Positions 1-9,406 of a stretch of 64,000 nt of DNA are shown piece by piece. The first letter of the stretch is position 1, and every line of letters begins with the position of its first letter. The stretch is from the NCBI RefSeq assembly GCF_030553075.1, contig NZ_CP130701.1:1426001-1490000 (forward strand), written 5' to 3'. The DNA comes from Halomonas sp. I5-271120 (GTDB lineage Bacteria; Pseudomonadota; Gammaproteobacteria; Pseudomonadales; Halomonadaceae). The notes under the pieces were generated by a model, which saw only the letters and a list, made by a program, of their open reading frames with translations, did not search any database and was not told the origin of the DNA. The position numbers and the translations under genes were made by a program.

Positions 1-931
1 GGCGCATAATGTCCTTGATCTCGGCGACTTCTCCCTTGCGGATCAGGTCGCCGATCAGCGGTGAGCGCAGCATGATCTCGATGGCCGCGCGGCGCCCACG
101 GTCCTGCGTAGGCAGCAGCTGTTGGGCGACGATGGCTTTCAGGTTTAGCGACAGGTCGAGCCACACCTGATCGTGGCGCTCCGAGGGGAAGAAGTTGATG
201 ATCCGATCGAGGGCCTGGTTGGCGTTATTCGCATGCAGGGTCGCCAGGCACAGATGACCGGTCTCGGCGAAGGTCAGAGCATGCTCCATGGTCTTGCGGG
301 TGCGGATCTCGCCGATCAGGATCACGTCCGGCGCCTGGCGCAGCGTGTTCTTCAGCGCCACCTCGAACGACTCGGTGTCGATGCCCACTTCCCGCTGATT
401 GATGATCGCCTTCTTGTGCGGGTGCACGTACTCGATCGGGTCCTCGATGCTGATGATGTGCCCGCCCTGAGTCTCGTTGCGCTGCTGGATCATCGACGCC
501 AGGGTTGTCGACTTGCCGGTACCGGTGCCGCCGACTACCAGCACCAGGCCGCGCTTGGCGCCAGCCAGCTCACCCAGCGTCGCCGGCAAGTTCAGCGTCT
601 CGAGCCTAGGAATCTCGAAGGATATCCGCCGCAGCACCATGGCCGGCTGGTTACGCTGCTGGAAGGCGCTGACGCGAAAGCGCCCGCGTCCAGGAAGGCT
701 CAGCGCAAAGTTGGCCTCCTGCTCGGAGGCAAAGCGCTCACGCTGGGCCGGCGGCAAGGCCGCCTTGACCAGCTCGGCCACCTGAGCCGGCGATAGCACC
801 TGGTCGCCCAGCGGAATAAGCTGCCCGGCCATCTTTAAGGTGGGTGGAGCATTCACCGAGACCAGGAGATCCGAAGCTTCCTTATCGACCATGATCTCGA
901 GCAGTTGCTGCAACCATTCGTTCGCTTTCAT
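1..931 (-). CDS. pilU: PilU-type twitching motility ATPase (3' end cut by window)
   Basis: The reverse strand reads MKANEWLQQLLEIMVDKEAS from the ATG at 931 and stays open to the window edge, so about 310 residues of the N-terminal and central part are visible. The Walker A motif is GGTGTGKST, followed by IISIEDPIEY, a Walker B-like APDVILIGEIR and the His box GHLCLATLHANNA. These identify a type IV pilus retraction ATPase of the PilT/PilU family, a cytoplasmic hexamer that powers pilus disassembly. It follows pilT by 88 bp on the same strand, the usual pilT-pilU order, and this supports PilU over a second PilT. The C-terminus lies outside the window. Confidence 0.9.
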   Translation of the reverse strand, partial: MKANEWLQQLLEIMVDKEASDLLVSVNAPPTLKMAGQLIPLGDQVLSPAQVAELVKAALPPAQRERFASEQEANFALSLPGRGRFRVSAFQQRNQPAMVLRRISFEIPRLETLNLPATLGELAGAKRGLVLVVGGTGTGKSTTLASMIQQRNETQGGHIISIEDPIEYVHPHKKAIINQREVGIDTESFEVALKNTLRQAPDVILIGEIRTRKTMEHALTFAETGHLCLATLHANNANQALDRIINFFPSERHDQVWLDLSLNLKAIVAQQLLPTQDRGRRAAIEIMLRSPLIGDLIRKGEVAEIKDIMR

Positions 932-1019
932 GATATTTCGCCTGCTCTCTTTACGATTGATCCGAACTGTTGGTCAGTGGAGTTAATCAAGGCGTCAACT
1001 GACCGAGTCATCGATGGCC

Positions 1020-2051
1020 TCAGCTGAGCACGCCCTTGGCCACGGCCTGCGCCTCTTCACGCACCACAACCCCATCGTTGACCATCTTGGCCAGGGCCGC
1101 ATCCAGCGTCTGCATACCCAGGTTGCCGCCGGTCTGGATGGCCGAATAGATTTGGGCCACCTTGTCCTCGCGAATCAGGTTGCGAATCGCCGAGGTCGCC
1201 ACCAGGATCTCGTGCGCCGCCACCCGGCCACCGCCGGCACGCTTGAGCAGCACCTGCGAAATCACGCCCTGCAGCGACTCCGAGAGCATCGAGCGCACCA
1301 TATCCTTCTCCGCCCCGGGGAAGACGTCGACGATGCGGTCGATGGTCTTGGCTGCCGACGTGGTGTGCAGGGTGCCCAGCACTAGGTGCCCGGTCTCGGC
1401 GGCGGTCAGCGCCAGCCGGATGGTATCCAGGTCCCGAAGCTCGCCGACCAGGATAACGTCCGGGTCCTCGCGCAGGGCGCTGCGCAGCGCAGGAGCGAAG
1501 CCGTGAGTATCGCGACTCACTTCACGCTGGTTGATCAGGCAACGCTTGCTACGGTGCACGAATTCCACTGGATCTTCGATGGTCAGGATATGGTCGTAGC
1601 GGGTGTCGTTGATGAAGTCGATCATCGCCGCCAGAGTGGTGCTCTTGCCCGACCCCGTGGGGCCAGTGACCAGTACCAGGCCACGTGGAAGCTGCGCCAT
1701 ACGGCGAAAGACATCGCCCATGCCCAGCGCTTCCATGGTCAGCACCTCCGCAGGCACGGTACGCAGCACCGCCGCGGCACCGCGCCCCTGCTGGAATGCG
1801 TTGACGCGAAAGCGTGCCACCCCCGGCACCTCGAAGGAGAAGTCCGTTTCCAGGAACTCTTCGAAGTCGCGGCGCTGGCGGTCGCCCATAATGTCGTAGA
1901 TCAGGGCCCGCACCTCACGATCGTCCATGGCTGGCACGTTGAGCCGGCGAATATCACCATCGACCCGAATCATCGGCGGCAAGCCGGCGGAAAGGTGAAG
2001 GTCCGATGCGTTCTGCTTTGCCGAGAATGCCAGCAGTTCGGTAATATCCAT
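1020..2051 (-). CDS. pilT: Type IV pilus retraction ATPase PilT
   Basis: 343 residues from the ATG at 2051 (MDITELLAFSAKQNASDLHL), matching the usual PilT length of about 344. A longer reading frame continues upstream to 2204 but overlaps the divergent yggS start, so the internal ATG is preferred. Visible motifs are Walker A GPTGSGKSTT, the Asp box around TIEDPVEFVH, Walker B DPDVILVGELRD, the His box GHLVLGTLHTT and the retraction-specific AIRNLIRE near the C-terminus. It is the main motor for pilus retraction and twitching. It is divergent from yggS with 34 bp between starts, as in Pseudomonas. Confidence 0.95.
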   Translation of the reverse strand: MDITELLAFSAKQNASDLHLSAGLPPMIRVDGDIRRLNVPAMDDREVRALIYDIMGDRQRRDFEEFLETDFSFEVPGVARFRVNAFQQGRGAAAVLRTVPAEVLTMEALGMGDVFRRMAQLPRGLVLVTGPTGSGKSTTLAAMIDFINDTRYDHILTIEDPVEFVHRSKRCLINQREVSRDTHGFAPALRSALREDPDVILVGELRDLDTIRLALTAAETGHLVLGTLHTTSAAKTIDRIVDVFPGAEKDMVRSMLSESLQGVISQVLLKRAGGGRVAAHEILVATSAIRNLIREDKVAQIYSAIQTGGNLGMQTLDAALAKMVNDGVVVREEAQAVAKGVLS

Positions 2052-2085
2052 TAGATTCCCTGCTCCCAGGTAAGGTCGCCCCAGT

Positions 2086-2796
2086 ATGACAGAGGTTGTG
2101 TTAACCGAAACCTTCGCCGCTGCCAAGTCGCGGCTCGATGCAGCGCTGAGCGCCGCGGGCCGAGATCCGCAGGCCGCCGAGCTGCTGGCGGTCAGCAAGA
2201 CCAAGCCCGCGGCGATGGTTCGCGAGGCCCATGGCCTCGGTCAGCGCCAGTTCGGCGAAAACTACCTGCAGGAGGCCCTCGACAAACAGGCCGAGCTTGC
2301 CGATCTCGACGACATCATCTGGCATTTCATCGGCCCGCTGCAGTCGAACAAGACCCGCCAGGTCGCCGAGCACTTCGACTGGGTTCATAGCGTGGATCGT
2401 GAGAAGATCGCCCGACGCCTGGCCGAGCAGCGCCCCGCCGACCGGCCGCCGCTGAACGTCTGCCTGCAGGTCAATATCAGCGATGAGGCCAGCAAGGCCG
2501 GTGTCGCCCTCGAGGCCCTCGAGCCTCTGGCGGAAACGGTGCTATCGCTGCCGGGGCTGCGCCTGCGAGGGCTGATGGCGATTCCCGCCCCGAGCGCCGG
2601 GCTGGCCGAACAGCGAGTCCCTTTCGCCAGGCTGCGCGAGGCCCTTGAAGCACTCAAGGCGCACTTCCCCGAGGCCGAACTCGACACCCTGTCGATGGGC
2701 ATGAGCGACGACCTCGAAGCCGCCGTCGCCGAGGGTGCGACCCTGCTGAGGCTAGGCACGGCCCTGTTCGGCGCGCGGCCACGCCCAGCGGCCTGA
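2086..2796 (+). CDS. yggS: PLP homeostasis protein, YggS/PROSC family
   Basis: 236 residues with the fold-type III PLP-binding features of the family. These are the lysine in LLAVSKTKP near residue 35, FGENYLQEA, HFIGPLQSNK and SMGMSDDLEAAV near the C-terminus. Family members bind pyridoxal phosphate without known enzymatic activity and keep vitamin B6 and amino-acid pools balanced. It lies between divergent pilT and downstream proC and yggT, the conserved pilT-yggS-proC-yggT cluster. Confidence 0.93.
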   Translation: MTEVVLTETFAAAKSRLDAALSAAGRDPQAAELLAVSKTKPAAMVREAHGLGQRQFGENYLQEALDKQAELADLDDIIWHFIGPLQSNKTRQVAEHFDWVHSVDREKIARRLAEQRPADRPPLNVCLQVNISDEASKAGVALEALEPLAETVLSLPGLRLRGLMAIPAPSAGLAEQRVPFARLREALEALKAHFPEAELDTLSMGMSDDLEAAVAEGATLLRLGTALFGARPRPAA

Positions 2797-2934
2797 TGCG
2801 ATGACGCAGCTGACGGCATGCCGCGCAGAAGCAATAGCAGGCTGGCAGGACAGGCTAATTTAGCGAGCAGAGCAGGCACGGCGACGAACACGGCCAGGCA
2901 AACGGCCAACCAGACACCAGAAGAGGATTCCAGC

Positions 2935-3759
2935 ATGGCGAGCAACGTGACTTTCATTGGCGCCGGCAACATGGCCAGCGCCATCTTCGGTGGCATGATC
3001 GAGAGCGGCTATTCCCGCGAGGCGATTACCGCCACCTCCCCCGACGATGCAATGCTGGCACCGCTACGCGAGCGGTACGGTATCCACACCGAGACCGACA
3101 ACAATGCCGCCGTGACCAACGCAGATGTCGTGGTGCTGGCGGTCAAGCCGCAGATCATGCACGACGTCTGTGCCGCCATGCGCGATGCCATCCAGGATCG
3201 CAAGCCGCTGATCGTCTCCGTCGCCGCCGGCCTGACCGCCGAGACCCTCGAGCGCTGGCTGGGCGGGGATCTGCCGGTGATCCGCTGCATGCCCAACACC
3301 CCCTCGCTGGTGGGTAGCGGCGCCAGCGGCCTCTATGCCAACCGTCTCGTCGATGACAGCCATAAATCGATTGCCACCACCCTGATGGAATCCGTGGGTA
3401 TTGTGGAATGGGTCGACGAGGAAGTGCTGCTCGAAGCCGTGACCGCCGTTGCCGGCAGCGCCCCCGCCTATTTCTACCTGGTCTTCGAGGCCCTCGAGGA
3501 AGCGGGCGTCAAGCTTGGCCTGCCGGCCGAGAGCGCCCGTCGCCTAGCCGTGCAGACCGGCCTTGGCGCTGCTCGAATGGTCCAGCAGGGTGACGCCGAC
3601 CCCGCTCAACTGAGGCGCAATGTCATGTCGCCGAACGGTACCACCGAGCGCGCCGTGAACCACCTCGAAGAGGCCGGTCTGCGCCAGATCTTCCTCGAGG
3701 CCGCCGAGGTTTGTGCTGCCCGCGCCCGCGAGATGGGCGAGGAGCTCGGCAAGCAGTAA
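2935..3759 (+). CDS. proC: Pyrroline-5-carboxylate reductase
   Basis: 274 residues from the ATG at 2935, preceded by AAGAGGA. The open frame continues upstream to 2818, but only this start gives the conserved N-terminal Rossmann motif FIGAGNMASAIFGG. Further marks are IRCMPNTPSLVGSG, AVAGSAPAYFYLVFEAL and VMSPNGTTERAV. The enzyme reduces 1-pyrroline-5-carboxylate to proline with NAD(P)H, the last step of proline synthesis. Proline is also a compatible solute, which fits a halophile, though that link is inference. Confidence 0.95.
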   Translation: MASNVTFIGAGNMASAIFGGMIESGYSREAITATSPDDAMLAPLRERYGIHTETDNNAAVTNADVVVLAVKPQIMHDVCAAMRDAIQDRKPLIVSVAAGLTAETLERWLGGDLPVIRCMPNTPSLVGSGASGLYANRLVDDSHKSIATTLMESVGIVEWVDEEVLLEAVTAVAGSAPAYFYLVFEALEEAGVKLGLPAESARRLAVQTGLGAARMVQQGDADPAQLRRNVMSPNGTTERAVNHLEEAGLRQIFLEAAEVCAARAREMGEELGKQ

Positions 3760-3879
3760 GCCGCCGCGCCGAGGTGCGGGCGGTCGGCAGCCCGACCGCC
3801 CGCACCGCTAACGTCACCCCGTCGCCACCACCGTTCGTTGCCGGCTTTCGTTGCCGGCTTTTATAAACAAGGAGCCCCC

Positions 3880-4470
3880 ATGGGCAGTCAATTGGGAAGT
3901 GCCGGCCTGCTGCTGGTCAATACGCTGATCAACATCTATCTGCTGATGCTGATGATGCGTTTTCTGCTGCAGGCCTCCCGCGCCGACTACTACAACCCGA
4001 TCAGCCAATCGGTGGTCAAGGTGACCCAGCCGGTGGTGAAGCCCTTCCAAGGCTTCCTGCGCCCAGTGGGCCGCTTCGACCTGGCCACGCTGGCGGCGGC
4101 CTTCTTGATCAAAGTGATCAGCATCATCCTGATCCTGCAGATTGCCGGCTACGGCATGCCGCCGATCGCGGGCGTGGCCATCGCCGGCGTCGCCGCACTG
4201 GCAAGCGGCATCCTCAAGATCTACTTCTTCGCCCTGATCGTGATGATCATCCTGAGTTGGGTCGCGCCTCAGGCGAGTCACCCGGGCGCGCTGCTGGTCA
4301 TGCAGCTGGTCGAACCGATCATGGCCCCGGTGCGCAAGGTGATCCCGCCGCTTGGCATGATCGACCTGTCACCGATCGTGGTGTTCATCTCCATCAGCCT
4401 GCTCGACAACCTGGTGGTCGGTTCACTGACTCGCGCCGCCGGCGTCTCCGGCGCTCTGGTGGGGCTGTGA
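3880..4470 (+). CDS. yggT: YggT family integral membrane protein
   Basis: 196 residues from the ATG at 3880, which follows an AAGGAG ribosome site; an in-frame extension to 3838 lacks one. The sequence contains two tandem YGGT-type modules, each with hydrophobic helices (LLLVNTLINIYLLMLMMRFL near the start, IYFFALIVMIILSWVAPQA in the middle) and a conserved VxPxxxFLRP or VRKVIPPLG segment. Members are inner-membrane proteins of unclear biochemical role, repeatedly found beside proC and yggS as here. Confidence 0.88.
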   Translation: MGSQLGSAGLLLVNTLINIYLLMLMMRFLLQASRADYYNPISQSVVKVTQPVVKPFQGFLRPVGRFDLATLAAAFLIKVISIILILQIAGYGMPPIAGVAIAGVAALASGILKIYFFALIVMIILSWVAPQASHPGALLVMQLVEPIMAPVRKVIPPLGMIDLSPIVVFISISLLDNLVVGSLTRAAGVSGALVGL

Positions 4471-4572
4471 TCGAAGGAACGGTGATGGATGCGACTGTGA
4501 TTGACAGAACTGTGAGCGGGGCCGAGAGCCCCGCCGTCGTTTATCTTCTTCTGACAGGACACTGAGACCGCC

Positions 4573-5724
4573 ATGCCCGAGCTTGCTTCCGACTCGGTCG
4601 GCGTGGTGACGCCACAGACGGCCCACTTCGACGACCCTCTGGCCCTGGCCTGCGGCAAGACTCTGCCCAGCTACACCCTGGTCTACGAGACCTATGGCAC
4701 CCTCAACGCCGAGGGCACCAATGCGGTACTGATCTGCCACGCCCTCTCCGGGCACCACCACGCCGCCGGGCGCCATCATGAAGATGATCGCAAGCCCGGC
4801 TGGTGGGATGCCCATATCGGCCCCGGCAAGAGCATCGACACCAACCGCTTCTTCGTCGTCTCGCTCAACAATCTGGGGGGCTGCCACGGCAGCACCGGCC
4901 CGCTGAGCATCAACCCTGAAACCGGCCAGCCCTGGGGCCCGGACTTCCCGATGATGACGGTCAGCGACTGGGTGCACAGCCAGGCAAGGCTCGCCGACCG
5001 GCTCGGCATCGAGCGCTTCGCCGCAGTGGTCGGCGGCAGCCTGGGCGGCATGCAGGTGATGCAGTGGGCGCTGGACTACCCGGAGCGCATCGCACATGCC
5101 GCAGTGATCGCCGCCACGCCACGCCTCTCGGCCCAGAACATCGCCTTCAACGAGGTCGCGCGCCAGGCGATCCGCTCCGACCCCGACTTCCATGACGGCT
5201 GGTACGGCGAGCACGACACCCTGCCACGGCGCGGCCTCAAACTGGCACGCATGGTCGGCCACATCACCTACCTCTCCGAGACGGCGATGGGCTCCAAGTT
5301 CGGCCGTGACCTGCGTCACGACCTCGGGTATGGCTACGAGGTCGAGTTCCAGGTGGAGTCCTACCTGCGCCACCAGGGCGACACCTTCTCCGAGTCCTTC
5401 GACGCCAATACCTACCTGCTGATGACCAAGGCGCTCGACTACTTCGACCCGGCTGCACCCCATGGCGGCAATCTCGCCACGGCGCTGGCCCCGGCACAGT
5501 GTCCCTTCCTGGTGGTCAGCTTCTCGACCGACTGGCGCTTCCCGCCCTGGCGTTCCCGGGAGCTGGTCGACGCCCTGGTGCGCGCCGACAAGCCAGTCAG
5601 CTATGCCAACATCGATTCCCCCCACGGCCATGATGCCTTCCTGCTGCCCGAGCCCCGCTACCAGGCGGTGTTCGCGGGCTTCATGGCGCGCGTGGCCAGG
5701 GACCAGCAGCTGGAGGGCTCCTGA
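4573..5724 (+). CDS. metX: Homoserine O-acyltransferase MetX
   Basis: 383 residues of the alpha/beta-hydrolase homoserine acyltransferase family. The nucleophile Ser is in [10 protein letters not shown], the catalytic Asp in FSTDWRFPP and the His in [19 protein letters not shown] is also conserved. It acylates homoserine in the first committed step of methionine synthesis. In gammaproteobacteria with metX-metW, the acyl donor has often proved to be succinyl-CoA (MetXS). The sequence alone does not settle acetyl versus succinyl here. Its stop overlaps the metW start as TGATG. Confidence 0.93.
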   Translation: MPELASDSVGVVTPQTAHFDDPLALACGKTLPSYTLVYETYGTLNAEGTNAVLICHALSGHHHAAGRHHEDDRKPGWWDAHIGPGKSIDTNRFFVVSLNNLGGCHGSTGPLSINPETGQPWGPDFPMMTVSDWVHSQARLADRLGIERFAAVVGGSLGGMQVMQWALDYPERIAHAAVIAATPRLSAQNIAFNEVARQAIRSDPDFHDGWYGEHDTLPRRGLKLARMVGHITYLSETAMGSKFGRDLRHDLGYGYEVEFQVESYLRHQGDTFSESFDANTYLLMTKALDYFDPAAPHGGNLATALAPAQCPFLVVSFSTDWRFPPWRSRELVDALVRADKPVSYANIDSPHGHDAFLLPEPRYQAVFAGFMARVARDQQLEGS

Positions 5725-6326
5725 TGCGCGCCGACCTTGAACTGATCCATGGCTGGGTGCCCGAGGGCGCCCGGGTACTCGACCTGGGCTGCGGCGACGG
5801 CACCCTGCTCGACGCCCTGGCCCGCGACAAACAGGTTACCGGCTACGGGCTGGAGATCGACCCCGACGGCCTGACCGCCTGCGTCGCCCGCGGCGTCAAC
5901 GTCATCGAGCAGAACCTCGACGAGGGGCTTGCCAATTTCGACGACAACGCCTACGACCTGGTGATAATGACCCAGGCCCTGCAGGCCTTGCGTCGCCCCG
6001 ATCTGATGCTCGACGAGATGCTCAGAGTGGCCGGGGAGTGCATCATCACCTTCCCCAACTTCGCCTACTGGCGCCATCGCCTGTACCTGGGCTTCAAGGG
6101 CTACATGCCGGTGTCCAAGTCGCTACCCCATGCCTGGTACGACACTCCCAACATTCACCTATCGACCTTCAATGACTTTGAACGCCTGTGCCGCGACAAG
6201 GGTCTGACTATCACGGACCAGGCAGTAGGCAACGGCGAGCACGAAGCACACTGGAGCTCACGGCTATGGCCTAACCTGTTTGGTGAAACGGCGATCTTCC
6301 GCGTCAGCCGTGCAGGCGACGCCTGA
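5724..6326 (+). CDS. metW: Methionine biosynthesis protein MetW
   Basis: 200 residues with a methyltransferase-like SAM fold: VLDLGCGDGTLLDAL near residue 18, GLEIDPDG, and YDLVIMTQALQAL. MetW accompanies MetX in many proteobacteria and is thought to be needed for MetX activity; its own reaction is not firmly established. The start codon shares a base with the metX stop, so the two are probably translationally coupled. Confidence 0.93.
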   Translation: MRADLELIHGWVPEGARVLDLGCGDGTLLDALARDKQVTGYGLEIDPDGLTACVARGVNVIEQNLDEGLANFDDNAYDLVIMTQALQALRRPDLMLDEMLRVAGECIITFPNFAYWRHRLYLGFKGYMPVSKSLPHAWYDTPNIHLSTFNDFERLCRDKGLTITDQAVGNGEHEAHWSSRLWPNLFGETAIFRVSRAGDA

Positions 6327-6360
6327 TCGCCACCAAGTTTTACCTTCGGGGGACGTCATC

Positions 6361-6849
6361 ATGGTGAAGCATATGCACCGGCCAGACGGCCGGGCTGTCA
6401 GTCGTGGGATTGCCTGGCTGCTCGGCCTTGTGCTGCTTGCAGGCACAGGTTTGGGAACAGCCCAGGCCGAACAGTTCGAACGCTTCGGCCGCTACCAGGT
6501 CCACTACAACGCAGTGAACACCAGTTTCCTGACACCGGAGGTCGCGGCGGCCAACGGCATTCAGCGCAGCCGAGTGCAGGCGCTGCTGAATGTCAGCGTG
6601 CGCGAGGAACAGGAGGATGGCACCACCCGCCCGGTGCAAGCCTCGGTGGAAGGCCGGGTCGGCAACCTCGCCGGCCAGTCGCAGCCGCTGGCCTTTCGCA
6701 CCGTGCGCGAAGACGGCGCCGTCTATCACCTGGCGACCTTCCGCATTCAGGAAGACGAGCCGATGCGCTTCGATCTGAGCGTACGCTATGACCGCAATGC
6801 GCCTCCTGGCGAGGTGAATTTCATCCAGCGCTTCTATATCGACCGCTGA
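6361..6849 (+). CDS. DUF4426 periplasmic protein
   Basis: 162 residues from the ATG at 6361, with a GGGGG ribosome site 8 bases upstream. A signal peptide is clear: a basic N-terminus, the hydrophobic GIAWLLGLVLLAGTG, and a probable cleavage after AQA at about residue 35. The mature part is a small beta-rich domain (FGRYQVHYNAVNTSFLTPEV near its start) matching the DUF4426 family, often found after metX-metW in gammaproteobacteria. Function is unknown. The tail FIQRFYIDR is typical. Confidence 0.85.
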   Translation: MVKHMHRPDGRAVSRGIAWLLGLVLLAGTGLGTAQAEQFERFGRYQVHYNAVNTSFLTPEVAAANGIQRSRVQALLNVSVREEQEDGTTRPVQASVEGRVGNLAGQSQPLAFRTVREDGAVYHLATFRIQEDEPMRFDLSVRYDRNAPPGEVNFIQRFYIDR

Positions 6850-6865
6850 ACCGACCGGAGCGCCC

Positions 6866-7198
6866 ATGCGCGGCCCCCTTCTTGCCCACCTCGCAGACCT
6901 CGACGCCACCGGCGGCCTCGCCATCACCCTCCCCGATGGCCGTGCGGGCTTGCTGGTACGGGTGCACGGCCGACTGTATGGCTATGAAAACCGCTGCCCG
7001 CACCGCGACAGCCGGCTCGATATCGACGCGAATCGTTTCCTTGCTGATGGCGGTGAACTGATTCAATGCGCCCACCATGGCGCCCTATTTTTGCCTGAGA
7101 ACGGCGAGTGCGTGGCCGGCCCCTGCCAGTACGAATCGCTGGAGCCGCTAGCGCTCAGCGTCGACGACCAGGGCAGTATCTACCTGGCGAGTGAGTAA
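6866..7198 (+). CDS. Rieske [2Fe-2S] ferredoxin-like protein
   Basis: 110 residues forming a lone Rieske domain. The cluster ligands are CPHRD near residue 46 and CAHHG near residue 72, fitting the C-x-H...C-x2-H pattern. There is no catalytic domain, so it is probably a small electron carrier; the partner is unknown. Its last 51 bases overlap the 3' end of sfsA on the opposite strand. Confidence 0.88.
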   Translation: MRGPLLAHLADLDATGGLAITLPDGRAGLLVRVHGRLYGYENRCPHRDSRLDIDANRFLADGGELIQCAHHGALFLPENGECVAGPCQYESLEPLALSVDDQGSIYLASE

Positions 7199-7936
7199 CA
7201 CCGGCAAGGGCCGCCTCAGCCGTATGCCAACCGGCGCACCCTCCTGCCAGTCGATCTCACAGCCATAGGCCAGCACCTCGACGCCCGCGGCAACAGCCTC
7301 GCCAAGCGCCCGAGCATAGGCCGGGTCTATGTGCGCCGCCGGGGCGACGTCCTCGATCCCGGTATGCGCCACGCAGAACAGCAGCACCGCACGCTGGCCC
7401 TCAGAAGCCAAACGGCTCAGCACCTCGAGATGACGACGACCACGCTCGCTGACGGCGTCCGGAAAATAGCCGTGGCCGTCGGGTTCCCTCAGGGTGACCT
7501 GCTTAACTTCAACATAAGCCTCGACGTAGGCCGCGCTACCGTCATCCGCACTAGGCTCGGCTAGGCGGAAATCGAGCCGCGCGCCCTCGACGCGCACCTC
7601 GCGTGTCAGTTCGGCGTAGCCCGCCAGCGGCGCGACGCTCCCCGCGCGCAGCGCTTCTTCGACGATCGCATTGGTGCGCCCGGTGTGCACCGAGGCCAGT
7701 GCCGTGCCGCCACCCGGCTGTGGCAGCGCGATCAACTCCCAGGTCCAGCTCAGCTTGCGCTTGGGGTTGTCGCTCGGCGACAGCCAGACCCGGGCCCCGG
7801 GCACGTTCACCGCACGCATCGAGCCGGTGTTCGGGCAGTGCGCCACCACTTCGCGACCGTCGTCGAGACGCACATCGGCGAGAAAGCGCTTGTAGCGGCG
7901 GATCAGGATGCCGGGCACCAGGCGGGGATAGTCCAT
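7148..7936 (-). CDS. sfsA: DNA/RNA nuclease SfsA
   Basis: 262 residues from the ATG at 7936. A longer open frame upstream is rejected because it would run into the aminotransferase gene. Conserved SfsA segments are NTGSMRAV, SDNPKRKLSWTWEL, YVEVKQVTL and FPDAVSERGRRHLEVL; the middle ones resemble a PD-(D/E)xK nuclease core. E. coli SfsA was named for stimulation of maltose gene expression. The start overlaps the preceding aminotransferase stop as TGATG. The C-terminal end is longer than E. coli SfsA (about 234) and overlaps the convergent Rieske gene. Confidence 0.92.
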   Translation of the reverse strand: MDYPRLVPGILIRRYKRFLADVRLDDGREVVAHCPNTGSMRAVNVPGARVWLSPSDNPKRKLSWTWELIALPQPGGGTALASVHTGRTNAIVEEALRAGSVAPLAGYAELTREVRVEGARLDFRLAEPSADDGSAAYVEAYVEVKQVTLREPDGHGYFPDAVSERGRRHLEVLSRLASEGQRAVLLFCVAHTGIEDVAPAAHIDPAYARALGEAVAAGVEVLAYGCEIDWQEGAPVGIRLRRPLPVLLTRQVDTALVVDAER

Positions 7937-9138
7937 CAGGGCCTCTCCATAACCGACGGGCCAGACTGACGAGCCAGGAAGCGCCCGAGGCGCGCCACGG
8001 CCTCTTCGAGACGCGAAATCTCGGCGGTAAAGGCGATGCGCACATGGTGCTCGCCGCCGGTCACTGCGAAGTCGATACCCGGGGTGATGGCGACGTTCTC
8101 CTCCTCCAGCAGACGGCGGCAGAAGGCCAGGCTGTCCTGGCTGTAGCGGCTGATATCGAGCCACAGATAGAAGGCGCCCTGAGGCGGCAGCGAGGGCGAA
8201 AGCCCCAGGCCGGCAAGCCCCTCGAGCAGCGCATCGCGGCGGCGATGCAGCTCGCGACGGCGGCGCTCCAGCTCGTCACGGCATTCCGGCGTAAAGGCGG
8301 CCAGAGCGGCATGCTGGGAGGGCGTCGGCGCGGCGAGAAAGACATTCTGGGCAAGTCGCGTCAGCGGCTCCACGGCTTCCTCAGGCGCCACCAGCCAGCC
8401 GAGGCGCCAGCCGGTCATACCGAAATACTTCGAGAAACTGTTGACCACATAAGCCTCGGGCGCCACGGCGGTCGCCGACACCGGCGCCACGTCATAGGTA
8501 AGGCCCTGATAGATCTCGTCGACCAGTAGCGCCCCCTGACGCGCGGCCACGGTCTCGGCCACCGCGGCGATCTGGCCGGCATCCAGGGTATGCCCGGTAG
8601 GGTTGGAGGGCGTGGCCAGCATCGCGAGCCGGGTCTCATCGCGCCAGTGACGCTCGATCAGCGCGGCATCCAGCTGCCAGCCGCTTTCCGGGCCCACCGT
8701 CACGGTATCGAGTTCAGCCTCGGCCAGTGCCATGAAATGGCGGTTGCAGGGATAGGTCGGATCGGCCATCAACACCCGATCGCCGCGTTGCACCAGCAGC
8801 TGACTGGCCAGCAGCAGGGCCCCGGAGGCCCCCGGAGTGACGATGATCCTCGCGGGATCGACCCGGGCACCGAAGTGCTCGGCGTAGTGGCCGGCGATGG
8901 CCTCGCGCAGCGCCGGCAGCCCGGCGGCGGGAGTATACCGGGTATGGCCCGCCGCCAGCGCCTGCTGGCCGGCAGCGATCACCGGCGCCGGCGTCGGAAA
9001 ATCGGGCTCGCCGATTTCCAGATGAATCACGTCGTGGCCCGCCGCCTCGCGAGCCTGGGCAACCTCGAGCAGGCTCATCACCCGAAACGGCTGAACCCGA
9101 TCCAGCCTGGCACTGAACGACCCATCACTGAACGACAT
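7936..9138 (-). CDS. Class I/II pyridoxal phosphate aminotransferase
   Basis: 400 residues of the aspartate aminotransferase fold. The family marks are IGEPDFPTPAPV, YTPAAGLPALREAI, TPGASGALLLA, ATPSNPTGH, LVDEIYQGL and the PLP lysine in VNSFSKYFGMTGWRLGW. The substrate cannot be read from the sequence; related genes are annotated as putative alanine or aromatic aminotransferases. It is coupled to sfsA by a TGATG overlap, a pairing also seen in other gammaproteobacteria beside dksA. Confidence 0.9.
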   Translation of the reverse strand: MSFSDGSFSARLDRVQPFRVMSLLEVAQAREAAGHDVIHLEIGEPDFPTPAPVIAAGQQALAAGHTRYTPAAGLPALREAIAGHYAEHFGARVDPARIIVTPGASGALLLASQLLVQRGDRVLMADPTYPCNRHFMALAEAELDTVTVGPESGWQLDAALIERHWRDETRLAMLATPSNPTGHTLDAGQIAAVAETVAARQGALLVDEIYQGLTYDVAPVSATAVAPEAYVVNSFSKYFGMTGWRLGWLVAPEEAVEPLTRLAQNVFLAAPTPSQHAALAAFTPECRDELERRRRELHRRRDALLEGLAGLGLSPSLPPQGAFYLWLDISRYSQDSLAFCRRLLEEENVAITPGIDFAVTGGEHHVRIAFTAEISRLEEAVARLGRFLARQSGPSVMERP

Positions 9139-9406
9139 AGGCGACTCCCTGTAGTGACCCCATCAGCGGCCAAGATGAGTGGCAAAAATAAGCGACCGCT
9201 GGCGAGAAACCCCGGGCACCACCAGCAGACGGCACGGTCAATACGGTATGGTAACCGGTTAACGCAGCGCCTCTACAGCAAAGAAGGTGTCACAACGGTT
9301 GCGTTCGCAGCTTTTTTTCGCTAAATACACTGGGTTTTGGGCCCGCGATGGATAGCACCCTTCGAACGGGTATCGGCCCCAGTCACTCGAGTAATGAGGC
9401 AGCCAC
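9139..9406. other. Divergent intergenic region, aminotransferase/dksA
   Basis: 268 bp between two divergent starts. It should hold both promoters. A GAGG ribosome site for dksA lies about 8 bases before its ATG. No convincing operator or RNA structure was recognised. Confidence 0.5.

Noticed and set aside
9240..9262. Palindromic GGTAACCGGTTAAC as another TGTTACC-type site
   Set aside because: It lacks the TGTTACC...GGTAACA arrangement and is a short self-complementary word only.
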